Source: Pythium myriotylum (Eukaryota; Oomycota; Peronosporomycetes; Pythiales; Pythiaceae). Taken from it: 64,000 bases of DNA. Shown here one piece after another: positions 1 to 9,172 of the stretch. Under the pieces are notes generated by a model. It was not told the origin of the DNA and did not search any database. It worked only from the letters and a program-made list of their open reading frames with translations. The stretch lies in contig JALJCQ010000022.1 in the NCBI GenBank assembly GCA_023091665.1, positions 1-64,000 on the forward strand, in the 5' to 3' direction. How positions within the stretch are numbered: position 1 is the first letter of the stretch; each line of letters begins with the position of its first letter. The position numbers were made by a program, and so were the translations under genes.

Positions 1-1
1 T

Positions 2-1495
2 GGCAAGGGTCTGTTCAAGCTCAACATGTCTCCAGTGTCGACTGAAGCAGCCCACGCCGCCAGTACAAGACGAGGTCGCGCCATGTCCAAGTCGTACCTG
101 TGGCACCTCCGACTCGGTCACATCGGCTTCAGCGGTCTCGAAGCCATCGTCAAGAAGGACCTCGCCGACGGACTCGATATCGGGTCCGTGCAGGAATGGG
201 AGGTCTGTGAAGGCTGTGCACTCGGCAAGCTGACTCGCGTCAAGTTCCAGTCGGGCACGACCAAGCGGTCTGCGAATCTGCTTGACGTCGTGTACAGCGA
301 TGTGGCCGGCCCCATGAAGACTCCGACTTTCGGCGGCATGAAGTACTTTGCCACCTTCACCGACGACAAGTCTCGACTGTGCAAGTTGTACCTCATGCGG
401 TCCAAGGACGAAGTCTACGAGAAGTTCGTCGAGTTCGTCAACTGGGCCGAGAACCAAACCGGTCGTCGAGTCAAGGTGCTTCGGACCGACGGCGGCGGCG
501 AGTACCAGTCGGCCAAACTTGCCAAGTTCTGCCGCAAGCGTGGCATCGAGCACGACGTCACGCCGCCATACACGCCTCAGTTGAACGGTGTGGCGGGGCG
601 CATGAACCGAACCATCGGTGAGTGTGGTCGTTGCAAGCTCCACCATGCCAACTTGTCCGACGAGTACTGGGGCGAAGCCGTCATGACTGCAGTCGAAGTT
701 CGCAACCGACTTCCGACCCGCGCTCAAGACTTGTACAAGTCGCCGTACGAAGAATGGTACGGGAAGAAGCCCTTGCTCGCCAACTTCAAGGTGTTCGGCT
801 GCCATGCGTACGTCCACGTGCCCAAGGAGAAGCGGTCGAAGTTCGACGCCCGAGCCATCTTGTGTCGGTTCCTCGGCTACTCGGACCACGAGAAGGCGTA
901 TCGGTTTGAAGAAATCGCAACCGGCCGGATCGTGATCAGTCGAGACGCACAGTTCATGGAAGACACGTTCGACGATGGTAAGCGCGAAGAACCCTGGAGC
1001 AAGTCCGTCGAGTTCCGCGACGATGAAGATGATGAGGATCAAGATGAAGCAACCGACAACCAAGATGATGAAGACATGGGTGAGCAGCCAGCCTCACCAG
1101 CACCAAGTCAGCGCAGCTACGAGCGACCGGAGTGGCAACAGGGCCAGCGGTCGCAGCGTCCAGCAGCACCAGCATCGGCCCAGCAGCCGAATGTCGACTA
1201 CGCACCAGGGTCCAAGCGCCACTCTCGCACGCACTCGCTCGAGAACCTGGCTGAACCGCCAGTTGAGAAGCGCTACGGACGTGTTGGACGCACAAGTGGT
1301 GCGACTCCACCACCCACGCAAGGTCCAAGGACATCGCTCGAAGATCTGTCTGCACTGCTCACGTCGATCGAAGAGGAAGGCGTAGAAGATGATGAAGGCG
1401 AAGACGTGCAAGAACATGGGGGAGAAGACCAAGATCAAGATCAAGATAACGAAGAGTTTGCTCTCGTCGTGAATTCAGGGGGAGAGTTGTGTTGA
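2..1495 (+). pseudogene. Family A Copia polyprotein fragment (GAG-pre-integrase, integrase, acidic linker), cut off before RT
   Basis: This is an in-frame piece of a Ty1/copia polyprotein that enters from the left edge and is cut by an LTR at 1490, so its last codons and stop (1493-1495) are read inside the LTR. It holds the GAG-pre-integrase zinc motif (LWHLRLGH... CEGCALGK) and an integrase core with catalytic Asp at 299-301 and Asp at 488-490. The third catalytic residue is lost: where other copies have NGVAERMNR this one reads NGVAGRMNR (GGG at 596-598). The acidic, Pro/Gln-rich integrase tail follows, and RT and RNase H are absent. It cannot encode an active integrase. Family assignment is certain from near-identity to the intact copies in the window. 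Confidence 0.93.
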
Positions 1496-1849
1496 AGATG
1501 ATGCGCCTCGAACCCAGCGTCATCATTCCAGTTGAAGCTCGGCAGTTGAAGCTCGGCTGTAGAAGATTCTCCTGCAGAAGATTCTCCGTGGAAGATTCGA
1601 CATGTGGAAGATTCGACATGTGGAAGATTCTCCGTCTGGTTCTGGTTTGAATCCAGTGCCACCCATCGACTTCGTTGAAGTATCCACGAAGTCAGTTTAT
1701 GTTTGCATATGTTTACGATAGGTAGGACATACCCTCTGATTATGGTAGCGCAAGACACACACAGACGGCTCAGAGGTAGCAGCAGCGAACTAAGTCCCGA
1801 TCAATTCACTTTGCATTTTGCATCCCACCAACCAAGCGACCTTTCAACA
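1490..1849 (+). repeat. Family A LTR (+), 5' LTR of the copy continuing at 1850
   Basis: 360 bp, TGTTG...CAACA, followed directly by the primer-binding site at 1850. It carries five GAAGATTC motifs (starts 1562, 1577, 1591, 1607, 1623), a 14-bp direct repeat near its start, and the initiator at 1806-1821. It has an unusual U3 variant (ACCCTCTGATTATGG, GCAAGACAC) shared only with the minus-strand LTR at 8813-9172. The 5 bp upstream are AGTTG (1485-1489), and no matching duplicate is seen after any LTR in the window. Confidence 0.95.
1806..1821 (+). promoter_or_regulatory. Oomycete-type initiator/FPR core promoter in the family A LTR
   Basis: TCACTTTGCATTTTGC fits the published oomycete initiator plus flanking promoter region (TCAYTYY-N-CAWTTT) at every defined position. 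Transcription would start near the A at 1808, leaving only about 42 nt of R-U5 before the LTR end at 1849. The same sequence recurs in every intact family A LTR, for example at 8841-8856 (-), 13545-13560 (-), 40802-40817 (+), 49931-49946 (+), 54645-54660 (+) and 63466-63481 (-). The consensus is established; its use here is inferred. Confidence 0.75.
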
Positions 1850-1861
1850 GGTTATGAGCCC
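1850..1861 (+). promoter_or_regulatory. Primer-binding site for a half-tRNA (initiator tRNA-Met anticodon arm)
   Basis: GGTTATGAGCCC directly abuts the LTR. Its complement GGGCTCATAACC is the anticodon stem-loop of eukaryotic initiator tRNA-Met, not the tRNA 3' end. Drosophila copia is known to prime from such an internally cleaved initiator tRNA fragment. The AUG within the site (1854-1856) is the first in-frame ATG of gag-pol. The same site follows the 5' LTR of every complete copy here and of family B (26487-26498). Confidence 0.8.
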
Positions 1862-4139
1862 AAGCTTAGCCGACTCTGCCTTCACCGACTTCGCCTCCCC
1901 AGCCTTCGCCATGGATTCGACCACCCCAGCTCGCACCAACAAGTTCGACGGAACCAACTTCCACACATGGAAGTTCAAGATGCAGGTGGTGCTCGAAGAA
2001 CGCGACGTCTGGGAAGTTGTCTGTGGAGAGGTCAAACTCGAGCAGTGCCAGACCGACGCGGACCGAGCCCTCTTCAAGAAGAAGTCTCGCAAGGCGCTCG
2101 CGATGATCTGTCTCGCGATGGAAGACTCGCAGCTCCCGCTGGTTCGGTCGGCGAGTGGTGCGCAAGATGCATGGTCAAGACTGGAAGAACACTTCGAGAA
2201 GAAGAGCCTTGCCAACAAGCTCTTTCTTCGTCGTCGTTTCTTCACGACCATGATGGAAGAAGGTGACGATGTGCTCACGCACATCAACAAGCTCAAGACC
2301 CTGGCGGAGCAACTCGACGCAGTCGGCGCTCCGGTCAGCGAAGACGACTTGGTGATCACGCTTCTCGGCAGTCTCAGCGAGTCGTACCAGTTCCTCATCA
2401 CGGCGTTGGAGTCGCGTGTCGACGCGCTCACGTGGGAACTCGTGACGTCTCGGCTGCTCCATGAAGACATGAAGCGCAAGGAGCAAGGTGGCGACGGAGC
2501 CACGCTTGGCCAAGCGTTCATGACAAGTGACGCGAAGCCCAAGGGCCGTGCAGTCAAGAAGACTGGCACGTGCAACTACTGCGGCAAGATCGGTCATTGG
2601 GCCGCGGAGTGCCACTCGCGTGTCAAGGACAACGGCAACGGCAACGGCAACTCCGGCGGCAACGGCAACGGAAACGGCAACCCTCGGCAACGGTTCCAGC
2701 GAGCCAACCTTGCGCGAGATGAAGACCCCGGCGAGTACCTGTTCTCGGTCGGGAAGACCCAAGGCAAGTCGAGTCAATCCACGGCGTGGTTGGTCGACTC
2801 GGGTGCGACTCAGCACATGTCGCGAACCAAGCAGTTCATGATGAACTACAAGAAGATTGACCCAGTCGACGTGCATCTGGCCGATGATGGCACGGTCCAA
2901 GCGGTTGGCGTGGGAGACATTCTCATGTCGATGAAGACTCCAAGTGGTGTCAAGAAGGGTTTGCTCACCAACGTGTGGCATATCCCCAAGCTCAGCCGCA
3001 ACCTGTTCTCGGTCGGAAGATTCACGGAGGACGTTGCTCCCGTGACGTTCGACAAGGACGGTTGCTTCGTCGTTCTCAAGGGCGCCAAGCGGACCATCGG
3101 CACTCGTATCGGCAAGGGTCTGTTCAAGCTCAACATGTCTCCAGTGTCGATTGAAGCAGCCCACGCCGCCAGTACAAGACGAGGTCGCGCCATGTCCAAG
3201 TCGTACCTGTGGCACCTCCGACTCGGTCACATCGGCTTCAGCGGTCTCGAAGCCATCGCCAAGAAGGACCTCGCCGACGGACTCGATATCGGGTCCGTGC
3301 AGGAATGGGAGGTCTGTGAAGGCTGTGCACTCGGCAAGCTGACTCGCGTCAAGTTCCAGTCGGGCACGACCAAGCGGTCTGCGAATCTGCTTGACGTCGT
3401 GTACAGCGATGTGGCCGGCCCCATGAAGACTCCGACTTTCGGCGGCATGAAGTACTTTGCCACGTTCACCGACGACAAGTCTCGACTGTGCAAGTTGTAC
3501 CTGATGCGGTCCAAGGACGAAGTCTACGAGAAGTTCGTCGAGTTCGTCAACTGGGCCGAGAACCAAACCGGTCGTCGAGTCAAGGTGCTTCGAACCGACG
3601 GCGGCGGCGAGTACCAGTCGGCCAAACTTGCCAAGTTCTGCCGCAAGCGTGGCATCGAGCACGACGTCACGCCGCCATACACGCCTCAGTTGAACGGTGT
3701 GGCGGAGCGCATGAACCGAACGATCGGTGAGTGTGGTCGTTGCAAGCTCCACCATGCCAACTTGTCCGACGAGTACTGGGGCGAAGCCGTCATGACTGCA
3801 GTCGAAGTTCGCAACCGACTTCCGACCCGCGCTCAAGACTTGTACAAGTCGCCGTACGAAGAATGGTACGGGAAGAAGCCCTTGCTCGCCAACTTCAAGG
3901 TGTTCGGCTGCCATGCGTACGTCCACGTGCCCAAGGAGAAGCGGTCGAAGTTCGACGCCCGAGCCATCTTGTGTCGGTTCCTCGGCTACTCGGACCACGA
4001 GAAGGCGTATCGGTTTGAAGAAATCGCAACCGGCCGGATCGTGATCAGTCGAGACGCACAGTTCATGGAAGACACGTTCGACGATGGTAAGCGCGAAGAA
4101 CCCTGGAGCAAGTCCGTCGAGTTCCGCGACGATGAAAAT
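1854..4139 (+). pseudogene. Family A gag-PR-IN, 5' part of a copy interrupted at the integrase tail
   Basis: This open frame starts [10 protein letters not shown] at the ATG in the primer-binding site. In order it contains the UBN2-type Gag, the CCHC knuckle ([14 protein letters not shown]), an NG-rich spacer, protease (DSGATQH), GAG-pre-integrase and a complete DD35E integrase core (NGVAERMNR intact). It is broken at 4139 by an inverted LTR inside the acidic tail, after which the frame reads 20 codons of antisense LTR to a stop at 4197-4199. The 3' part resumes at 13876 after a 5-bp duplication (AAAAT here, AAGAT there). Its N-terminus and EAIAKKDL variant match the minus-strand copy at 4453-8808, so the two are close inverted relatives. 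Without RT it is inactive. Confidence 0.93.
4135..4139. repeat. Target-site duplication, left copy (AAAAT, one mismatch to AAGAT)
   Basis: Five bases before the LTR at 4140. The right copy is AAGAT at 13876-13880, where the same codons of the interrupted element resume. A G-to-A change separates the two. The pair brackets the two-copy insertion 4140-13875. Confidence 0.75.
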
Positions 4140-4498
4140 TGTTGGAAGGTCGCTTGGTTGGTGGGATGCAAAATGCAAAGTGAATTGATCGGGACTTAGT
4201 TCGCTGCTGCTACCTCTAAGCCGTCTGTGTGTGTCCTACGCTACCGTAATCAAATGTACGTCCTACCTATCGTAAACATATGCAAACATAAACTAACTTC
4301 GTGGATACTTCAACGAAGTCGATGGGTGGCACTGGATTCAAACCAGAACCAGACGGAGAATCTTCCACATGTCGAATCTTCCACATGTCGAATCTTCCAC
4401 GGAGAATCTTCTGCAGGAGAATCTTCTACAGCCGAGCTTCAACTGCCGAGCTTCAACTGGAATGATGACGCAGGGTTCGAGGCGCATCATCTTCAACA
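4140..4498 (-). repeat. Family A LTR (-), 3' LTR of copy 4140-9172
   Basis: 359 bp with exact TGTTGG...CAACA ends. On the plus strand it is followed by CTCCCCCTC, the reverse complement of the polypurine tract, so it is the 3' LTR of a minus-strand element. It also supplies that element's last codons and stop. Confidence 0.95.
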
Positions 4499-7400
4499 CT
4501 CCCCCTCGACTCGACTGCGTCTTGAACACCAAGCTTGGTGCGGAGCACGTCGAACTGGACAGTGGGGATCGGCTTGGTCATGATGTCGGCAAGCATGTCT
4601 TGGGTCGGGCAGTACTGCAGACACACTTGACCGTCCTCGACCTTCTCACGAACGAAGTGGTAGCGAATGTCGATGTGCTTGGTGCGCTTGTGGAACTCGG
4701 GGTTCTTGGCCAACGCGATCGCACCTTGGTTGTCTTCGTACACCGTGAGCGCTTGGTCACTTGCAACTTCGCCGAGTTCGCACAGGAACGCCTTGAGCCA
4801 CACGGCTTCTTGGATCGCTTCCGATAGAGCCATGTACTCTGCTTCGGTCGAGGAGAGGGCGACAGTTCGCTGCTTCTTGCTGCGCCAGCTGATGCATCCG
4901 CCGTTGAGCATGAACACGTAGCCGCTGGTGCTTCGACGTGACTCGATGTCGCCAGCCCAGTCGGCGTCGGAGTAGCCGACCAGTCTTCCGTCGTTCGATG
5001 CCGAGAACTGCAGGCCGTACGTCGGAGTCGCTTGCAGATACCGGAGCACACGCTTGAGAGCTTGCCAGTGTGTTGGACACGGGTCCGCGGCGAACTGGCT
5101 GAGTGTGCCGACTGCCGCTGCGAGGTCTGGTCGAGTGCCGACCATGAGGTACATGAGTGCGCCGACTGCACTTCGGTACGGCACGTTCTTCATGGTGTCT
5201 TCGTGCTTGCAACCACCTTCACACATGGCCTTGGTCAGCTTGAGTCCGGGGTCTTGAGGGGTCCTCACTGGTTTGCAGTCTTGCATGCCGAACTTGGTCA
5301 GGATCGACTGCAAGAACTTGGTCTGCCGCATGGTCACGTCGCTGGACTTGGGGTCTTGGTCAACTTCCATGCCGAGGCAGTACTTGAGTTCGCCGAGGTC
5401 GGACATCTCGAAGCGTTCGCTGAGTGCACGCTTGGTCGCCGTGAGCAACTCGAGGCTGTTGCAGGCGAGGATGAGGTCGTCGACGTAGATCACCACGAAG
5501 ATCATCGCTGAGCCGCTCCGCTTGACGTACACACAGTGGTCCATCTCGCACTTGGTGAAGCCGACCTTGCGCATGAAGGCGTCGATGGTCTGGTTCCACA
5601 TGCGTGGCGACTGCTTGAGACCGTAGAGCGAGCGCTTGAGCTTGCACACGTAGTCGGGGTGGCGCTGGTCGACGAAGCCTTCGGGCTGCTTCATGTAGAT
5701 TTCTTCGTCGAGGTTGCCGTTCAGGAACGCCGTCTTGACATCCATCTGATGGATCATGAGCTTGTATCGAGCGGCGATGCTGAGGATGGTGCGGATCGAC
5801 GTGAACTTGGCGACGGGTGCGAACGTCTCTTCGAAGTCGATGCCGTACTTTTGCAGGAACCCCTTGGCAACGAGTCGAGCCTTGTACCGCTCGACGAGTC
5901 CTTCGGCGGTTTCCTTGACCTTGAACACCCACTTGCTGGTGATGGCCTTGCGTCCGGCTGGCAAAGGGACTAGGTCCCAGGTCTCGTTCTTCTTGAGCGA
6001 CTCAAGCTCGGAGTCGCAGGCTTCCTTCCAGTTGCTGGCGTCGTCGGATTCCATCGCCGACTTGAACGATGTCGGCAACTCTCCCCCTGAATTCACGACG
6101 AGAGCAAACTCTTCGTAATCTTGGTCTTGATCTTGATCTTCTCCCCCTTGTTCTTGCACGTCTTCGCCTTCTTCATCTTCATCTTCTACGCCTTCCTCTT
6201 CGATCGACGTGAGCAGTGCAGACAGATCTTCGAGCGATGTCCTTGGACCTTGCGTGGGTGGTGGAGTCGCACCACTTGTGCGTCCAACACGTCCGTAGCG
6301 CTTCTCAACTGGCGGTTCAGCCAGGTTCTCGAGCGAGTGCGTGCGAGAGTGGCGCTTGGACCCTGGTGCGTAGTCGACATTCGGCTGCTGGGCCGATGCT
6401 GGTGCTGCTGGACGCTGCGACCGCTGGCCCTGTTGCCACTCCGGTCGCTCGTAGCTGCGCTGACTTGGTGCTGGTGAGGCTGGCTGCTCACCCATGTCTT
6501 CATCATCTTGGTTGTCGGTTGCTTCATCTTGATCCTCATCATCTTCATCGTCGCGGAACTCGACGGACTTGCTCCAGGGTTCTTCGCGCTTACCATCGTC
6601 GAACGTGTCTTCCATGAACTGTGCGTCTCGACTGATCACGATCCGGCCGGTTGCGATTTCTTCAAACCGATACGCCTTCTCGTGGTCCGAGTAGCCGAGG
6701 AACCGACACAAGATGGCTCGGGCGTCGAACTTCGACCGCTTCTCCTTGGGCACGTGGACGTACGCATGGCAGCCGAACACCTTGAAGTTGGCGAGCAAGG
6801 GCTTCTTCCCGTACCATTCTTCGTACGGCGACTTGTACAAGTCTTGAGCGCGGGTCGGAAGTCGGTTGCGAACTTCGACTGCAGTCATGACGGCTTCGCC
6901 CCAGTACTCGTCGGACAAGTTGGCATGGTGGAGCTTGCAACGACCACACTCACCGATCGTTCGGTTCATGCGCTCCGCCACACCGTTCAACTGAGGCGTG
7001 TATGGCGGCGTGACGTCGTGCTCGATGCCACGCTTGCGGCAGAACTTGGCAAGTTTGGCCGACTGGTACTCGCCGCCGCCGTCGGTTCGAAGCACCTTGA
7101 CTCGACGACCGGTTTGGTTCTCGGCCCAGTTGACGAACTCGACGAACTTCTCGTAGACTTCGTCCTTGGACCGCATGAGGTACAACTTGCACAGTCGAGA
7201 CTTGTCGTCGGTGAAGGTGGCAAAGTACTTCATGCCGCCGAAAGTCGGAGTCTTCATGGGGCCGGCCACATCGCTGTACACGACGTCAAGCAGATTCGCA
7301 GACCGCTTGGTCGTGCCCGACTGGAACTTGACGCGAGTCAGCTTGCCGAGTGCACAGCCTTCACAGACCTCCCATTCCTGCACGGACCCGATATCGAGTC

Positions 7401-8808
7401 CGTCGGCGAGGTCCTTCTTGGCGATGGCTTCGAGACCGCTGAAGCCGATGTGACCGAGTCGGAGGTGCCACAGGTACGACTTGGACATGGCGCGACCTCG
7501 TCTTGCACTGGCGGCGTGGGCTGCTTCAATCGACACTGGAGACATGTTGAGCTTGAACAGACCCTTGCCGATACGAGTGCCGATGGTCCGCTTGGCGCCC
7601 TTGAGAACGACGAAGCAACCGTCCTTGTCGAACGTCACGGGAGCAACGTCCTCCGTGAATCTTCCGACCGAGAACAGGTTGCGGCTGAGCTTGGGGATAT
7701 GCCACACGTTGGTGAGCAAACCCTTCTTGACACCACTTGGAGTCTTCATCGACATGAGAATGTCTCCCACGCCAACCGCTTGGACCGTGCCATCATCGGC
7801 CAGATGCACGTCGACTGGGTCAATCTTCTTGTAGTTCATCATGAACTGCTTGGTTCGCGACATGTGCTGAGTCGCACCCGAGTCGACCAACCACGCCGTG
7901 GATTGACTCGACTTGCCTTGGGTCTTCCCGACCGAGAACAGGTACTCGCCGGGGTCTTCATCTCGCGCAAGGTTGGCTCGCTGGAACCGTTGCCGAGGGT
8001 TGCCGTTTCCGTTGCCGTTGCCGTTGCCGTTGTCCTTGACACGCGAGTGGCACTCCGCGGCCCAATGACCGATCTTGCCGCAGTAGTTGCACGTGCCAGT
8101 CTTCTTGACTGCACGGCCCTTGGGCTTCGCGTCACTTGTCATGAACGCTTGGCCAAGCGTGGCTCCGTCGCCACCTTGCTCCTTGCGCTTCATGTCTTCA
8201 TGGAGCAGCCGAGACGTCACGAGTTCCCACGTGAGCGCGTCGACACGCGACTCCAACGCCGTGATGAGGAACTGGTACGACTCGCTGAGACTGCCGAGAA
8301 GCGTGATCACCAAGTCGTCTTCGCTGACCGGAGCGCCGACTGCGTCGAGTTGCTCCGCCAGGGTCTTGAGCTTGTTGATGTGCGTGAGCACATCGTCACC
8401 TTCTTCCATCATGGTCGTGAAGAAACGACGACGAAGAAAGAGCTTGTTGGCAAGGCTCTTCTTCTCGAAGTGTTCTTCCAGTCTTGACCATGCATCTTGC
8501 GCACCACTCGCCGACCGAACCAGCGGGAGCTGCGAGTCTTCCATCGCGAGACAGATCATCGCGAGCGCCTTGCGAGACTTCTTCTTGAAGAGGGCTCGGT
8601 CCGCGTCGGTCTGGCACTGCTCGAGTTTGACCTCTCCACAGACAACTTCCCAGACGTCGCGTTCTTCGAGCACCACCTGCATCTTGAACTTCCATGTGTG
8701 GAAGTTGGTTCCGTCGAACTTGTTGGTGCGAGCTGGGGTGGTCGAATCCATGGCGAAGGCTGGGGAGGCGAAGTCGGTGAAGGCAGAGTCGGCTAAGCTT
8801 GGGCTCAT
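4453..8808 (-). CDS. gag-pol: Family A gag-pol polyprotein, intact
   Basis: 1,451 codons without interruption, starting at the ATG in the primer-binding site ([10 protein letters not shown]). Domains by approximate residue: UBN2-type Gag 1-220; CCHC knuckle 240-253; a short NG spacer; protease DSGA at 309-312; integrase D513, D576, E612 (35-residue spacing of the last pair); acidic and Pro/Gln-rich tail about 710-870; RT with YVDD at 1108-1111; RNase H D1281, E1322, D1359. The last 14 codons and the stop lie in the 3' LTR. It would be processed by its own protease into virus-like-particle, integrase and RT/RNase H proteins. A TTG 12 codons upstream also opens the frame, but no ATG precedes the chosen start. 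All catalytic residues are present. Confidence 0.95.
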   Translation of the reverse strand: MSPSLADSAFTDFASPAFAMDSTTPARTNKFDGTNFHTWKFKMQVVLEERDVWEVVCGEVKLEQCQTDADRALFKKKSRKALAMICLAMEDSQLPLVRSASGAQDAWSRLEEHFEKKSLANKLFLRRRFFTTMMEEGDDVLTHINKLKTLAEQLDAVGAPVSEDDLVITLLGSLSESYQFLITALESRVDALTWELVTSRLLHEDMKRKEQGGDGATLGQAFMTSDAKPKGRAVKKTGTCNYCGKIGHWAAECHSRVKDNGNGNGNGNGNPRQRFQRANLARDEDPGEYLFSVGKTQGKSSQSTAWLVDSGATQHMSRTKQFMMNYKKIDPVDVHLADDGTVQAVGVGDILMSMKTPSGVKKGLLTNVWHIPKLSRNLFSVGRFTEDVAPVTFDKDGCFVVLKGAKRTIGTRIGKGLFKLNMSPVSIEAAHAASARRGRAMSKSYLWHLRLGHIGFSGLEAIAKKDLADGLDIGSVQEWEVCEGCALGKLTRVKFQSGTTKRSANLLDVVYSDVAGPMKTPTFGGMKYFATFTDDKSRLCKLYLMRSKDEVYEKFVEFVNWAENQTGRRVKVLRTDGGGEYQSAKLAKFCRKRGIEHDVTPPYTPQLNGVAERMNRTIGECGRCKLHHANLSDEYWGEAVMTAVEVRNRLPTRAQDLYKSPYEEWYGKKPLLANFKVFGCHAYVHVPKEKRSKFDARAILCRFLGYSDHEKAYRFEEIATGRIVISRDAQFMEDTFDDGKREEPWSKSVEFRDDEDDEDQDEATDNQDDEDMGEQPASPAPSQRSYERPEWQQGQRSQRPAAPASAQQPNVDYAPGSKRHSRTHSLENLAEPPVEKRYGRVGRTSGATPPPTQGPRTSLEDLSALLTSIEEEGVEDEDEEGEDVQEQGGEDQDQDQDYEEFALVVNSGGELPTSFKSAMESDDASNWKEACDSELESLKKNETWDLVPLPAGRKAITSKWVFKVKETAEGLVERYKARLVAKGFLQKYGIDFEETFAPVAKFTSIRTILSIAARYKLMIHQMDVKTAFLNGNLDEEIYMKQPEGFVDQRHPDYVCKLKRSLYGLKQSPRMWNQTIDAFMRKVGFTKCEMDHCVYVKRSGSAMIFVVIYVDDLILACNSLELLTATKRALSERFEMSDLGELKYCLGMEVDQDPKSSDVTMRQTKFLQSILTKFGMQDCKPVRTPQDPGLKLTKAMCEGGCKHEDTMKNVPYRSAVGALMYLMVGTRPDLAAAVGTLSQFAADPCPTHWQALKRVLRYLQATPTYGLQFSASNDGRLVGYSDADWAGDIESRRSTSGYVFMLNGGCISWRSKKQRTVALSSTEAEYMALSEAIQEAVWLKAFLCELGEVASDQALTVYEDNQGAIALAKNPEFHKRTKHIDIRYHFVREKVEDGQVCLQYCPTQDMLADIMTKPIPTVQFDVLRTKLGVQDAVESRGSVEDDAPRTLRHHSS

Positions 8809-8812
8809 AACC

Positions 8813-9172
8813 TGTTGAAAGGTCGCTTGGTTGGTGGGATGCAAAATGCAAAGTGAATTGATCGGGACTTAGTTCGCTGCTGCTACCTCTGAGCCGTCTG
8901 TGTGTGTCTTGCGCTACCATAATCAGAGGGTATGTCCTACCTATCGTAAACATATGCAAACATAAACTAACTTCGTGGATACTTCAACGAAGTCGATGGG
9001 TGGCACTGGATTCAAACCAGAACCAGACGGAGAATCTTCCACATGTCGAATCTTCCACATGTCGAATCTTCCACGGAGAATCTTCTGCAGGAGAATCTTC
9101 TACAGCCGAGCTTCAACTGCCGAGCTTCAACTGGAATGATGACGCAGGGTTCGAGGCGCATCATCTTCAACA
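8813..9172 (-). repeat. Family A LTR (-), shared between two complete minus-strand copies
   Basis: 360 bp. To its left is the primer-binding site of copy 4140-9172 (reverse complement of GGTTATGAGCCC); to its right is the polypurine tract of copy 8813-13875. It carries the rare U3 variant also found at 1490-1849. No target duplication separates the two copies. Confidence 0.95.

Larger units (their letters stand above)
4140..9172 (-). mobile_element. Complete family A Copia element (minus strand), shares its 5' LTR with the next copy
   Basis: LTR 4140-4498, interior 4499-8812 with primer-binding site at its right end and polypurine tract at its left end, and LTR 8813-9172. The two LTRs differ at several positions (the 8813 LTR has the rare U3 variant), so they are probably not the pair made at one integration. 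The LTR at 8813-9172 also serves as the 3' LTR of the copy reaching 13875. This makes a head-to-tail dimer with a shared LTR, as expected from LTR-LTR recombination. Confidence 0.9.

Noticed and set aside
1490..1849. Individual LTRs as true solo LTRs
   Set aside because: None of the family A LTRs embedded in coding sequence is flanked by a matching 5-bp duplication on both sides of that single LTR. They are shared or recombined LTRs, not simple solo LTRs.
1818..1853. Upstream N-terminal extension [12 protein letters not shown] reading out of the LTR
   Set aside because: It needs a TTG start and lies partly within U5. The first ATG is in the primer-binding site, and fragments joined to the same LTR end show the extension merely by reading through.
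1850..1861. Anticodon-arm-like sequence as a tRNA gene
   Set aside because: Only the 12-nt complement of the anticodon arm is present, with no acceptor, D or T arm. It is a primer-binding site.
6508..8487. Long antisense open frames of about 610-677 codons opposite gag, protease and integrase in nearly every copy (for example 6508-8487, 11182-13191, 50300-52333, 61109-63112)
   Set aside because: They track the sense frame exactly and change length with its NG and acidic repeats. Their composition is what the GC-biased sense codons produce in reverse, and the hydrophobic start is the complement of GAT/GAA acidic codons. No domain or promoter supports them.
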